64,000 nucleotides of DNA from CALFMR01 sp035550595 (GTDB lineage Bacteria; Acidobacteriota; Vicinamibacteria; Vicinamibacterales; SCN-69-37). The notes under the pieces are model-generated. The model did not search any database. It was not told where the DNA came from and saw only the letters and a list, made by a program, of their open reading frames with translations. The stretch spans positions 40,673 through 104,672 of the forward strand of contig DASZOV010000124.1 of assembly GCA_035550595.1 (NCBI GenBank), given 5' to 3'. The first letter of the stretch is position 1. Every line of letters starts with the position of its first letter. Both the position numbers and the translations under genes were made by a program. Positions 25,144 through 35,694 of this stretch are shown here, piece after piece.

Positions 25144-26838
25144 CTAGGCCGCCTGTCCACGCTTCGCGCGGATCTTCGCCATGGCGCTCGCTTCGATCTG
25201 GCGGACGCGCTCGCGGCTCAGCATCAACCGCCGCCCTACCTCACCCAGCGTGTGCTCGTGATCGGTCGCGAGGCCGAACCGCAGGCGCAGGACTTCGCGC
25301 TCGCGATCGGTCAGTCCTGCCATCGCGCGCTCGACTTCACCGGCGAGCTCGCTCGCCATCACCGGACTCTCGGGCGACTCGGCCGTCGCGTCCGGCAACA
25401 GCTCGCCGAGCTCCGTCTGCTCGTCGCCGCCGACCGGCGTGTGCAGCGAGGCCGGCTGTCGCGCGGCTTCGAGGAGCAGCAGGACCTTGTCGACCGGCAC
25501 CTTCATCTGCGCCGCCAGTTCCTGCGGCTGCGGATCGCGGCCGAGCGACGCCGCGAGCGATCGCCGCTCGCGATTGAGCCGGCCGAGCGACTCGATGACG
25601 TGGACCGGCAGACGAATCGTCCGACCGTAATCCGCAATCGCGCGCGTCATGCTCTGACGCACCCACCAGGTGGCGTACGTCGAGAACTTGAATCCGCGGC
25701 GATATTGAAACCGATCGACGGCCTTCATGAGCCCGATATTGCCTTCTTGGATCAGGTCGAGCATCGAGAGACCGCGATTGAGGTGCTTGCGCGCGATCGA
25801 CACGACCAGCCGCAGATTCGCTTCCACGAACTGGCGCTTCAGATCGAGCAGCGTCTCGTGGCGCTCGTGCACACGCGCGACGATCTGCTGGAACACGCGA
25901 GGCACGAGGCCGCTCTTCTTCGTGACGTCGTGGAGGACGCTCGCCCGATCCGGGCCGGCCGGTTGATGCCGCGCCTCGGCAATGCGCGCGTCGGCGCGCG
26001 TGAGTTCGCCGACCAGCTCGTCGATGACCGACGGACGAATCGGCAGTTTGCCAAGTGCGGTCGCGATCTTCGCGGTCAGCACGCCAATCGGATCGTCGTC
26101 TTTTTCCTTCGCGCGGCGTCGCGCAGGCCGGCGCGATCGCGCGCGGGCTTCAGCGCAAAGCGCGCAGATCTCACGATGCCAGCGTTCAATCCGACCGAAC
26201 GCGTTCAGGACGGGCGTCACCTGTGCCGGCGTCAGTTCGCCGCCCTCGGGCAGCAGGATGAGCGAGGCGGCCGGTGCGGTGCCGCGACGCACTTCGTCGG
26301 CGAGTTTGAGGAGCGTCATCCGCGCGCACGGCAATTCGCCGAGCAGCCGCAGCAGATCGGCGCGCGTTTCCTCCATGCGGCGCCCGAGCGATTGCTCTTG
26401 TTCTTTCGTCAAGAGTGGCCGGCGGCCGAGCTGCTGGAGATACACGCGCACGAGATCGGCGTCGGCCGCGCCCGTTCCTTCGACCGCCTCCTCGCTCTCC
26501 GCCTCGTCTTCGTCTTCAGATCCGCGCGCGTCCTCATCATCGGCGTCGACCGCCTGCGCCTCGAAGGCTTCGGGCTCATCTTCACGAATGAACTGATCGG
26601 GCGATCGCAGGACTTCGTCCGACTCCGCGCCGGAGTCCTCGAGCGGGCCGAGGCCGAACTCCTTCGCACGGCCGCGCCAATCGAGAATCTGCGCGTTCGG
26701 CTCCGGCTCTTCCCAGTCGATCAGGGTCTCGCCCGACGTCTGACGTCCACGCGTGGGCGGACCGCCCCGCCGGCGTGCCGGCGCCGCGGCCGGCCGGGGA
26801 CGCGTGCGTGCTCTCGACTTGCGGGGTGCTGCGCTCAT
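25144..26838 (-). CDS. RpoD/SigA-family RNA polymerase sigma factor
   Basis: Sigma-70 protein of about 564 aa from ATG 26838 (GAGAG eight bases upstream; an in-frame ATG at 26898 would add 20 residues). It has a basic N-terminus and an acidic stretch rich in Asp/Glu in place of region 1.1, then region 1.2 (DLVRVYLQQLGRRPLLT), a non-conserved insert with a Lys/Arg run, regions 2.1-2.4 (LVVSIARKHLNRGLSMLDLIQEGN; KFSTYATWWVRQ), region 3, and region 4.2 helix-turn-helix (TLGEVGRRLMLSRERVRQIE). All promoter-contact regions of a primary-type sigma factor are present. It lies upstream of nagA rather than in a dnaG-rpoD operon, so it could be the housekeeping sigma or a second RpoD-like one. Confidence 0.93.
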   Translation of the reverse strand: MSAAPRKSRARTRPRPAAAPARRRGGPPTRGRQTSGETLIDWEEPEPNAQILDWRGRAKEFGLGPLEDSGAESDEVLRSPDQFIREDEPEAFEAQAVDADDEDARGSEDEDEAESEEAVEGTGAADADLVRVYLQQLGRRPLLTKEQEQSLGRRMEETRADLLRLLGELPCARMTLLKLADEVRRGTAPAASLILLPEGGELTPAQVTPVLNAFGRIERWHREICALCAEARARSRRPARRRAKEKDDDPIGVLTAKIATALGKLPIRPSVIDELVGELTRADARIAEARHQPAGPDRASVLHDVTKKSGLVPRVFQQIVARVHERHETLLDLKRQFVEANLRLVVSIARKHLNRGLSMLDLIQEGNIGLMKAVDRFQYRRGFKFSTYATWWVRQSMTRAIADYGRTIRLPVHVIESLGRLNRERRSLAASLGRDPQPQELAAQMKVPVDKVLLLLEAARQPASLHTPVGGDEQTELGELLPDATAESPESPVMASELAGEVERAMAGLTDREREVLRLRFGLATDHEHTLGEVGRRLMLSRERVRQIEASAMAKIRAKRGQAA

Positions 26839-26915
26839 GACCGTCACTCTCTTTCGCCCCGGCAACAGGCCGAGGTGCCCTTTGGGCCATTGTGACATCG
26901 ACGTGTCGCCACGCG

Positions 26916-28274
26916 TCAGGGTCTGGCGCCAGCGAGGACGACGAGCTCTGCCGCGGCCCGCCGGCCGCTCTCGACAGCGCCGCTCAGATAGCCCTGCCAG
27001 CGCGCGCTCGTGTGCTCACCGGCGAACAGGATGCGCCCGAACGGTCGTCCCAGGTGCGCCCGCCACTCGGGCTCGAAGCCCGGATGGAAATACGCGTAGC
27101 CGCCCTTGGCCCACGGGTCGTCCTCCCACCGGACGACGCGCGTCGCCAGCAATCGAGACGGAGCGCCCAACCAACGAAGACTTCTGACAACGGCCTGCGG
27201 TCCGCCAGCGGCCAGCATCGTCTGGATTTCTTCTGACGCGTGCCCGCCGGCGAGCAGGCTGAGTATGCCCGGCCCACGCTGCTCTTCGTTGCCCTCCCAG
27301 ACCGCACCGTGCGGGCGATCGGATCCGAACGCCCGCGCCCGTCCGATGCGCCGCCAGAACCGGCGGTCGAACTGCAGCAGCACACGCGTCGCCGGACCGT
27401 AGCGCAGCGTCCGAATGGCGCGCTGCTGCGCGGCGGGCAATACCGGCTGAAAGCGGACATCGGCGAGCGTCGACGTGGGCATCGCAGCGATGACGAAGTC
27501 GCCACGCCAGATCGCGCGCCCGCTCGGTCCGTCGATTGTCGCGGCCACGCGCCTTCGCGTCTGGACGACTTGTCGCAGCACGGAGCCGAGACGCGGCCGC
27601 GTGCGAAGTGATGCTGCCAGCTTCATCGCCAACTGGTCGTTGCCACCTCTGACGCGGGACGCGCCGCCAGCGGCGCCGGCTGCCCCATCGGCGAGAAAAT
27701 CGACGAGCGCGAGAAGGGACAGATCTTCAGGATCGGCGAGGAACAGCCCGCGTAGGCCGCGGAAACGCTCGAGGACATCGCGACCGGCTCGACGCCGCGT
27801 CAGCCAGTCGGCGACCGACTCGCGGCCGAGCGCGCGTGCGATCGTGCTGTCCCAGTTGCGCTCGGCGAGTTGATAGGCCTCGACGAGGGGCGCAAGGAGC
27901 GACCCGATCTCGCCGAACGTACGGTCGAGCGACTGAATGGCGAGGCGGCCGTCAGCGCGTGGACCGTAGTAGTCGAATCCTCCACGGAGAATCGGCACGA
28001 GCCGAAGGCCCAGGTCACGCGCCAGCGCGACCACCGGTGCCTGCTCGCGCTCGATGATGTCCGCGCCGCCTTCGGCGTGCTGGCCATCGGCGAAGCCCCT
28101 GCGGATGGTCCACAGCCGGCCGCCAACGCGATCGCGCGCCTCGATCAGCGTGACGATGGCGCCGTCGCGCTCGAGGTCTCGGGCCGCGGAAAGCCCGGCG
28201 AGGCCGGCGCCGGCTATGAGGACGCGCCGTCCGCGCAGCCGGCCAGAAGACGCTTGGACAGATGACGAGGGCAC
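26916..28274 (-). CDS. Flavin-containing amine oxidase family protein
   Basis: FAD-dependent oxidoreductase of about 452 aa. It has the dinucleotide-binding motif GAGLAGLSAARDLE (about residue 21), followed by the second FAD signature EARDRVGGRL and the C-terminal FAD contact LFAGEHTSARWQGYLSGAVESG. Length and order match monoamine/polyamine oxidases and related desaturases. The substrate cannot be told. GTG 28274 is preferred as start because the only upstream in-frame start is a TTG at 28301 without a ribosome site. No signal peptide is seen. Neighbours (sigma factor downstream, secreted unknown upstream) give no pathway hint. Confidence 0.85.
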   Translation of the reverse strand: MPSSSVQASSGRLRGRRVLIAGAGLAGLSAARDLERDGAIVTLIEARDRVGGRLWTIRRGFADGQHAEGGADIIEREQAPVVALARDLGLRLVPILRGGFDYYGPRADGRLAIQSLDRTFGEIGSLLAPLVEAYQLAERNWDSTIARALGRESVADWLTRRRAGRDVLERFRGLRGLFLADPEDLSLLALVDFLADGAAGAAGGASRVRGGNDQLAMKLAASLRTRPRLGSVLRQVVQTRRRVAATIDGPSGRAIWRGDFVIAAMPTSTLADVRFQPVLPAAQQRAIRTLRYGPATRVLLQFDRRFWRRIGRARAFGSDRPHGAVWEGNEEQRGPGILSLLAGGHASEEIQTMLAAGGPQAVVRSLRWLGAPSRLLATRVVRWEDDPWAKGGYAYFHPGFEPEWRAHLGRPFGRILFAGEHTSARWQGYLSGAVESGRRAAAELVVLAGARP

Positions 28275-28328
28275 GAGGACTCTCTCGTCAGAGTAGTGCA
28301 AGGCGAGAGGCCGCGCCGGCTTCGAACA

Positions 28329-28353
28329 TCACGCGAAGCCGCGAAGTCGCGAA
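28329..28353 (-). repeat. Partial inverted copy of the CCTTCGCGATCTTCGC block
   Basis: On the minus strand TTCGCGactTCGCGGCTTCGCGTGA, matching the terminal block of the composite repeats at 5513-5543 and 29284-29314 but in opposite orientation. Non-coding. Confidence 0.55.
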
Positions 28354-28387
28354 AACTGGGAGGAGCACTCACGAACTTGGAACCCAC

Positions 28388-28411
28388 TTCTGGCTTCTGG
28401 CTTCGAACTTC
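28388..28411 (+). repeat. 24-bp dispersed repeat (TTCTGGC)2-TTCGAACTTC, copy 1
   Basis: Two TTCTGGC units followed by TTCGAACTTC. The same 24 bases occur at 57800-57823 (same strand) and 32653-32676 (opposite strand). It lies in the gap downstream of the secreted unknown gene. Confidence 0.8.
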
Positions 28412-28430
28412 CAACTTGACGCGTATGGCG

Positions 28431-29075
28431 TCACAGCCCTGTGACGGTGATTTCGGCCACGACCGTCTCGCCGCTGACCTTGTCGGTCGCGACATTGATC
28501 TGCTGGCGTACGCCGTCTTTCGCCACGACGTTCGTCGTGATGCGGTAGGAGCGGAAGACGGGCGCGGTGACGCCAGCCGTCGGATCTTGCGTCCCGTTGG
28601 CGTCGGCGACCGACGAGTCGTCGAGGATGAACCGCACGTGGTAGTGGCCATCGGCCGCTGCGGCGACGTAACAGTCGATGTTCGTGCCGACGTTCTGATA
28701 GTTGACCGTCGTGATCGGGGTGGCCGCGTTCGGTCCCATCTGGCCGACCATCGGCACGGGAACATTCGATCCGAGCCGCAGACTCAGGCCGTTCATGCCC
28801 ATGCCATCGCCGGTCTCGCCGACCAGCGTGTACGGCAGGCTGCTGACGATCTGATCGCCTTTCTTGCGTTGGATCAGAACATCGACCCGTACCGGTCGCG
28901 CTTCGATCGGCGCCGAGGTGCGCGTCGTCTTCGCGGGCGCAGGCGCCACGGCGGGCTGAGGCGCCGCGGCCGGCTTGGGCGTCGACGCGGCGTCCCCTTG
29001 CCGCGCGATTGCGACGATCGAATCCGCGCCGGCCAGCAGCGCACACGTCAGGATCAGGACAGAGAACCGGCGCAT
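28431..29075 (-). CDS. Secreted protein of unknown function
   Basis: 214 aa from ATG 29075, which has AGGAGG seven bases upstream. An N-terminal signal peptide (MRRFSVLILTCALLAGADSI) leads to a Pro/Ala-rich linker (about residues 28-55), then a compact domain of about 150 residues beginning RPVRVDVLIQRKKGDQ that is rich in beta-strand-forming residues and has one Cys (NIDCYVAAAADGHYHVRF). I recognise no named domain. Export to the periplasm or beyond is inferred. Its promoter side contains composite repeat copy B. Confidence 0.75.
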   Translation of the reverse strand: MRRFSVLILTCALLAGADSIVAIARQGDAASTPKPAAAPQPAVAPAPAKTTRTSAPIEARPVRVDVLIQRKKGDQIVSSLPYTLVGETGDGMGMNGLSLRLGSNVPVPMVGQMGPNAATPITTVNYQNVGTNIDCYVAAAADGHYHVRFILDDSSVADANGTQDPTAGVTAPVFRSYRITTNVVAKDGVRQQINVATDKVSGETVVAEITVTGL

Positions 29076-29093
29076 ATGAGGACCTCCTAGACG

Positions 29094-29314
29094 AGTCATC
29101 TTCTTTGCAGTGACGTGGTGCCATCTTTTCTATTTGCTCGCGGGCCCCACCCCCGCTCGCCCGCTCAGCGCCCCTCCCTTCGTCGCGGGCTTCGTGGACT
29201 TCTCTTGATCGCTCGCCGCGCTCGCTACGCTCCGGGGCTCGCGGTGTCATCTTTTCCTAACTGGTGGCATCACCGATCTCCGTCCTTCGCGATCTTCGCG
29301 GCTTCGCGTGAGGC
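29094..29314 (+). repeat. Intergenic composite repeat, copy B
   Basis: Blocks in the same order as copy A (5401-5543): TCATCTTCTTTGCAGTG (29096-29112), CGGGCCCCACCCCCGC (29140-29155), GCGGTGTCATCTTTT (29241-29255) and the CCTTCGCGATCTTCGC block (29284-29314). The stop codon of the anti-sigma-like gene (29316-29318) sits directly at its right edge. Confidence 0.7.
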
Positions 29315-29315
29315 C

Positions 29316-29927
29316 TCAGTTCGCGAGTGGCTCGACACTGAGCGCCGGCACGCGAAGGGGATCGGGGGCTTGAAGCGGCGTGGCCTCCGGCTGGACTCCT
29401 GCGGCCCAGTCGGCCAGTGGCGGGCCGATACGCACGCGCCCGCTGGCCGCGGCACTGGCCAGTTGCCGCACGCCCTCGAGCTGGCCGCGCGGCACGACCA
29501 CGGGCACCGCCGCGAACGCCTGAGACTCGTTCCGGAACGCTCGCGGACTTCCACGCCGTCCTTCATCCCGCATGCGACTCTCGCGCGTTCGAGCCACAAC
29601 CGCGGTGGCCGATCGCTCCGCCGCCAAATCCTCAGTCGTCGGCGCCACAGGGTGCGGCGGCGCCGATTGCGGCACCACCTCCGCATGGGACGACACGGCC
29701 CGCGGTTGCACATCGCTCGGCCGGTGTGCCGCCCAGACGACGACCAGCGCAATGGCCGCAGCCGGGACGATGATGGCCATCGCGTATCGCCGCGTCCGGC
29801 GCCGCGCGCCACGATCGGCGTCGATGCGCTGCCGCGCCTGCGCGCCGAAGCCCGGCGACGGCTCGACGTCGAGCGCATCGGCCAGCGCGCGTAGCGGGTC
29901 GTCAGCGTCCATCCGCTCGTCCCTCAT
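29316..29927 (-). CDS. Putative anti-sigma factor, single TM helix
   Basis: 203-aa protein whose ATG overlaps the ECF sigma stop codon (ATGA), the arrangement typical of sigma/anti-sigma pairs. It has a short acidic cytoplasmic N-terminus (MDADDPLRALADALDVEPSPGF, about residues 6-27), one TM helix at about residues 51-70 (YAMAIIVPAAAIALVVVWAA), then a Pro/Ala/Arg-rich extracytoplasmic part. No zinc-binding HxxxCxxC anti-sigma motif is present, so the assignment rests on context and topology. The C-terminus ends exactly where composite repeat copy B begins, which could mean the tail was trimmed by repeat insertion. Confidence 0.6.
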   Translation of the reverse strand: MRDERMDADDPLRALADALDVEPSPGFGAQARQRIDADRGARRRTRRYAMAIIVPAAAIALVVVWAAHRPSDVQPRAVSSHAEVVPQSAPPHPVAPTTEDLAAERSATAVVARTRESRMRDEGRRGSPRAFRNESQAFAAVPVVVPRGQLEGVRQLASAAASGRVRIGPPLADWAAGVQPEATPLQAPDPLRVPALSVEPLAN

Positions 29928-30463
29928 CGCAATTGCTCCTGCAGCCGTCGTCGCGCCTCGAACAAGCGCGACTTGACCGTTCCTTCGGCGACGCCGGCGA
30001 GCGCGGCGACTTCGCGCGTCGTGTGACCGTCGATGGCGGCCAGCACGAGGACCAGCCGCAGGCGTTCGGGCAACGCGTCGATCGCCTGCCAGAGCCTCGC
30101 CGCCCGTTCGCGCGCGGCGACGTCGACCTCCGCGTTGCCGTGCTGCGGCGCCAGACGCGCCACGGCATCCTCCCGCGTCCCACGGCGGCGTCCACTGCGC
30201 TGCCAATCGATCGCCATCCGCCAGGTCAGACGCACGAGCCAGGCGCGGAACCGGTCGCGATCGCGCAGCGCGCCAAGCCGTCGCGACGCCCGGACGAACG
30301 CCTCCTGCGCCACGTCCTCGGCATCGGCGTGGTTGCGCAGCACGCTGAACGCGACGCGCACGGCCAGCGCGGACGATTCGGCCAGCCGGTCATCGAGGTC
30401 GCGGACGCGATCCTCCGCGCTCACCACGCGCCCCGCCGGCCACGGTCGCACGATCGCATTCAT
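29924..30463 (-). CDS. ECF-family RNA polymerase sigma factor
   Basis: 179-aa extracytoplasmic-function sigma factor. Region 2 covers about residues 30-95 (VAFSVLRNHADAEDVAQEAFVRA; RFRAWLVRLTWRMAIDW). Region 4 covers about 120-175 (ALPERLRLVLVLAAIDGHTTREVAALAGVAEGTVKSRLFEARRRL). It is translationally coupled to a membrane protein that probably restrains it, so it should respond to an envelope signal. It is divergent from the CRTAC1-like gene, and the 133-bp gap contains a GTAAGT direct repeat spaced 20 bp (30549 and 30569). The group within ECF families cannot be set from sequence alone. Confidence 0.92.
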   Translation of the reverse strand: MNAIVRPWPAGRVVSAEDRVRDLDDRLAESSALAVRVAFSVLRNHADAEDVAQEAFVRASRRLGALRDRDRFRAWLVRLTWRMAIDWQRSGRRRGTREDAVARLAPQHGNAEVDVAARERAARLWQAIDALPERLRLVLVLAAIDGHTTREVAALAGVAEGTVKSRLFEARRRLQEQLR

Positions 30464-30548
30464 CTCGACTCACCCACAAGACGCCGCGGCCGGCCTCGAG
30501 GTTCGCGAGCGACACGACCCATGCCCCCGCGCGAGGCCACCGAGTGTC

Positions 30549-30574
30549 GTAAGTGGATTACGGCTGCAGTAAGT
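30549..30574. repeat. GTAAGT direct repeat at 20-bp spacing in divergent promoter region
   Basis: GTAAGT at 30549-30554 and 30569-30574, two helical turns apart, between the ECF sigma gene and the CRTAC1-like gene. A second reading is TTAC...GTAA as a small inverted repeat. It could be a regulator site; evidence is weak. Confidence 0.3.
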
Positions 30575-30597
30575 CATGAGTGTTCAGCCCTGCATTA

Positions 30598-32598
<2,001 letters not shown>

Positions 32599-32652
32599 CT
32601 TGACGCCGGGCGAGGGACAGGCGCTCGCGCCGCCCTCGCCCTCTTCAAGTCA

Positions 32653-32676
32653 GAAGTTCGAAGCCAGAAGCCAGAA
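32653..32676 (-). repeat. 24-bp dispersed repeat, copy 2 (inverted)
   Basis: Exact reverse complement of the 24-bp unit at 28388-28411 and 57800-57823, in the convergent gap between the CRTAC1-like and beta-helix genes. Confidence 0.8.
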
Positions 32677-32688
32677 AGGCGCCCCGTC

Positions 32689-33864
32689 CTACGGGCGATA
32701 GCCGACTTTCGCGTATTCCGGCGCGTGGGGGACGAAGTTGTCGTCGAACTGCGGGTCCGGCGGGTCGAACGTGTTCTGCGTGCGGTCGATCGTTCCGCGC
32801 AGGTCGTTCACCTGTCCGTGGATGAACGTGCCGCGCACGCCCGACGCGTCGCCGATGTCCAGCTCGTAGCGCGCCCCGGGTGAGATCCCGCCGGCCAGCG
32901 TGTCGTTCCAGAAGATCGAGTCCACGTACGTGCTGTTGACCGACTCGTCGTCGGCGCCGGCCCAGTTGCCGGTGAACGTGCAGCGGTTGACGTCGACGCG
33001 CGATCCGGAAAAGACCGTGAGCGCACCCGATCCGTGCTCCGGATGATATTCGCCGCCAGTCAGCAGCCCGACGTAGTCGACGCCCATGTTCGCGACGTTG
33101 CCGACGAACAGACAGTTCTCGACGATCGCGCGACTGCCGCGCAGCAGATCGAGCGCCGCGCCGGTCGTCTGCGTCCGGTTGTTGCGGAAGATGCAGTGGC
33201 GGAAGAGCACGGCGTCCTGGATCTGGCCGAGGTGTTCGACCGACGCGCCCGCGCCGCATGGGCTCGTGTAGTTGTCGACGATGGCGACGTTCTCGATCGT
33301 CGGATAGGACCGCGCGTAAATCTTGATGCCGCCGCCATCGGTGTAGAAATACGCCGTCTTCCTGATGTCGTCGGATTCAATGGGCGACCGGCCACCGGAT
33401 CCCGTCGTGAAGTTGTTCGCGCCGGTCACGGTGAAGCCGCGCAAGATCGTTCGACGGGAAATGCCGTCTCCGAAATACACGACGTGGTTGACGACGGCGG
33501 GATGGCTGGGCGCGTGAGGATCGGCGAGCGCGGGATTGGCGGCGGTGAGCGTCACGTCACCTACCGCTTCGAGCGTGATGCCGTCGTGCCGCGCGTTGAA
33601 CCAGATGAACGCTTGCCCCTTCGCGTCGGGACGATACACGCCGGCGTGGACGCGCACCGTCTTGTGCTGACTGTCACGCGCAGCGGCATCGAGCGCGTCT
33701 TGAATCCGGCCGCCGGGATAGACGTCGTAGCTGCCCGTTTTCGCGTCGAGCGCCACCTCGGTTGCACCGCTCTTCTGAGGCGTCGCGCCCCACGTCCGAG
33801 CCGGCAACGCGCAACCGGCGGCGAGCAGTCCAAGGAACGTGCGGCGAGAGGGCGCGTCGATCAT
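32689..33864 (-). CDS. Tat-exported right-handed beta-helix protein (pectate-lyase-like fold)
   Basis: 391 aa from ATG 33864. The N-terminus has a twin-arginine-type signal (SRRTFLGLLAAGCALPA). The mature part begins as a parallel beta-helix precursor (YDVYPGGRIQDALDAAARDS, VRVHAGVYRP) and carries successive coil repeats such as GFTVTGANN, IENVAIVDNY, LFRHCIFRNN, VENCLFVGNV and VNRCTFTGNW, as in pectate lyase, polysaccharide lyase and DUF1565-type proteins. No catalytic residues can be assigned with confidence. The open frame continues upstream, but residues beyond this ATG are Arg/Ala-rich shadow sequence of the next gene. A role in binding or cleaving plant or microbial polysaccharide is inferred. 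Confidence 0.85.
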   Translation of the reverse strand: MIDAPSRRTFLGLLAAGCALPARTWGATPQKSGATEVALDAKTGSYDVYPGGRIQDALDAAARDSQHKTVRVHAGVYRPDAKGQAFIWFNARHDGITLEAVGDVTLTAANPALADPHAPSHPAVVNHVVYFGDGISRRTILRGFTVTGANNFTTGSGGRSPIESDDIRKTAYFYTDGGGIKIYARSYPTIENVAIVDNYTSPCGAGASVEHLGQIQDAVLFRHCIFRNNRTQTTGAALDLLRGSRAIVENCLFVGNVANMGVDYVGLLTGGEYHPEHGSGALTVFSGSRVDVNRCTFTGNWAGADDESVNSTYVDSIFWNDTLAGGISPGARYELDIGDASGVRGTFIHGQVNDLRGTIDRTQNTFDPPDPQFDDNFVPHAPEYAKVGYRP

Positions 33865-33926
33865 GAGGAGGCGCCAGCGAAGAGGGCGCGCCGCCAATCT
33901 AGCACAGGGGACGAATGATCCAGGGC

Positions 33927-34652
33927 TCAGGCCGTCAGCAGCAGGCTCCGGCCGAGCACGCCGGTGATCTGATCCTGAGCGGCGAGCGCCGCCAGACGCG
34001 CGGGTGCCGGCAGCGCGTGCGTGCGGTCGGCCTCGTCCCAGGCGAGATCCCTCGCCGCACGGACGTTCCAAATGGCGAGCAGGCGGCCAATCCGCCCCGT
34101 ATCCTGTGCGATCTGGCCGAGCACGCCGACCGCCAGGAATTGCAGCGCCTCGGGCAGCACGGTCTCGAGGATGTCGTTGACGCGCTCGAAGTCGTCGCGT
34201 TCGGGGCCCCCGCGGGCCGGCCACTGGCCAAGCGATTGGTTCGCCGTGATGAGCGCGAGCGGCAGGTCGTAGTTGATGTGCGCGTTCATGCCCGCCAGCG
34301 CGAACTGCACGCGCTCGATCTTCGGCGCGAAGCGGTTCTCGAAGAGCGCCGTCCATGACCGCGGCACGTCCCCCGCACCAGCGAGCCAGCGCGACAGCGC
34401 ATCGAAGTAGCGCGCCGCGAAGACGACATCGAGGTACATGAGCCACGCCGCATCGCGCCAGCCGCCGGCCGGCGGCGCGCCGTCGATGTGCGCCGTGACC
34501 ATCATGTACAGCCGATTGAACCACTTCAGTCCGTCATCCGCCGGCAGCGCGTCGTCGATGCGCTGCATGAGCGCGAGCACGTCGTCGACGGTCGCCGGCG
34601 CCGCGCCCTGCACGAGATCGAGAAGGGTCCGATCCGCTGGCGTCGCAGTCAT
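33927..34652 (-). CDS. DUF5995 family protein
   Basis: 241-aa soluble, mainly helical protein. Characteristic stretches are DGLKWFNRLYMMVTAHID (about residues 41-58), a middle helix ALFENRFAPKIERVQFALAGMNAHINYDLPLAL (His at ~124), and a C-terminal WDEAD near residue 205. These resemble DUF5995 proteins, for which no function is known to me. It lies upstream of, and on the same strand as, the beta-helix gene but is separated from it by 62 bases, and is divergent from the glycosyltransferase-like gene at 34744. Confidence 0.7.
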   Translation of the reverse strand: MTATPADRTLLDLVQGAAPATVDDVLALMQRIDDALPADDGLKWFNRLYMMVTAHIDGAPPAGGWRDAAWLMYLDVVFAARYFDALSRWLAGAGDVPRSWTALFENRFAPKIERVQFALAGMNAHINYDLPLALITANQSLGQWPARGGPERDDFERVNDILETVLPEALQFLAVGVLGQIAQDTGRIGRLLAIWNVRAARDLAWDEADRTHALPAPARLAALAAQDQITGVLGRSLLLTA

Positions 34653-34743
34653 CGCCGCGGATTCTGGCCCACGCCGAGGCCGATTGTCACGCGAAGATCA
34701 TTCAGGGGGCTGAGGCGCCACGTCGCTACAATAGCGACCCACC

Positions 34744-35694
34744 GTGCCTGCGCCGTTCGAAGACTTCGTCTTTCTGACCGGACTTTACGACGTCCAGTGG
34801 GCGTCCCACCGCTTCTACGCCGACATGCAGGCGCGAATTCGCCGCGTCGTCGAGCGCAGCGGGCACACCGCACGACAGGTCACCGACCTGACGACCGCGA
34901 CGCTCACGCCGCGCGCGACCGTGGTCATCGATCCGGCCGCCATCCTGAGGCTGTACGCTCGGTCGCAGCTCGAGCGGCTGCTCGACACGCGGTTCATCCT
35001 CATCCTCGGCGAAAGCCCCGACCGCCGGCGCCGCACGTTCCTCGGATGGGGGGGCCCGTACCGGCGGCTGACGTTTCGCGCGGGCAACCTGCTCCACCGC
35101 GTGATCCGTCAGGCGGTGACGGCCACGTGGCAGGACGAGGCCACGCGCGAGATCCTGCGCACGATCAGGGGCACTGGTGACGCGCCCTTCTTCCCCATTG
35201 ACGGCTACCGGCCGGAAGACGTGGTCGTCGAATCAGACGCGGCCAGAGACATCGACATCCTGCTGTACGGCTCGCTGTCGTACCGCCGGCGCCAGCGATT
35301 CATCATGCGGCTCCTGCAGCAGGCGCCCGACCTGCGGATCGCGGTCTGCCAGAACGTGTTCGACGTGAACGATCTGCTGCGCCGCTCGAAGATCGTCGTC
35401 CACGTGAACAGCCTCGAGGGGTGCGGCCACATCCCTTACGCCAAAATCATGAAGCCGCTGGCGAATCACAAGATCCTGTTCGTCGAACACGTGGACGAAC
35501 TCGAGCGGTCCGATCTGCGACCGTTCGTCCAGACGTTCACGCCGCGGCGCTTCGGCGCGTTCCTGGAGGACGTCCGGGCGACGCTCCGCACGTACCCCGC
35601 GGTGCAGGCGACGCTGGACGCTCTGAACCCGAGACGGTTACTGCAGGAACGCTACGACTTCGAGGCGAACGCGCGCCGGCTGCTCCAGCTATGA
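34744..35694 (+). CDS. Glycosyltransferase-like protein (GT-B C-terminal features)
   Basis: 316 aa, GTG start 12 bases after TACAAT (34727-34732), which would give a near-leaderless mRNA. The C-terminal half looks like a GT-B nucleotide-binding domain: IDILLYGSLSYRRRQRF (about residue 170), a strand/turn IAVCQNVFDVNDLLRRSKIVVHVNS, then EGCGHIPYAKIMKPLANHKILFVEH where family-1 transferases have the E-x7-E region. The N-terminal half is not recognised. It ends 6 bp inside the convergent glycosyltransferase gene. Confidence in glycosyltransferase activity is moderate; it could also be a CgeB-like protein. Confidence 0.6.
   Translation: MPAPFEDFVFLTGLYDVQWASHRFYADMQARIRRVVERSGHTARQVTDLTTATLTPRATVVIDPAAILRLYARSQLERLLDTRFILILGESPDRRRRTFLGWGGPYRRLTFRAGNLLHRVIRQAVTATWQDEATREILRTIRGTGDAPFFPIDGYRPEDVVVESDAARDIDILLYGSLSYRRRQRFIMRLLQQAPDLRIAVCQNVFDVNDLLRRSKIVVHVNSLEGCGHIPYAKIMKPLANHKILFVEHVDELERSDLRPFVQTFTPRRFGAFLEDVRATLRTYPAVQATLDALNPRRLLQERYDFEANARRLLQL

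Noticed and set aside
33865..34524. N-terminal extension of the beta-helix protein by 220 codons
   Set aside because: The extension is out-of-frame DUF5995 sequence; the Tat-type signal begins at ATG 33864.
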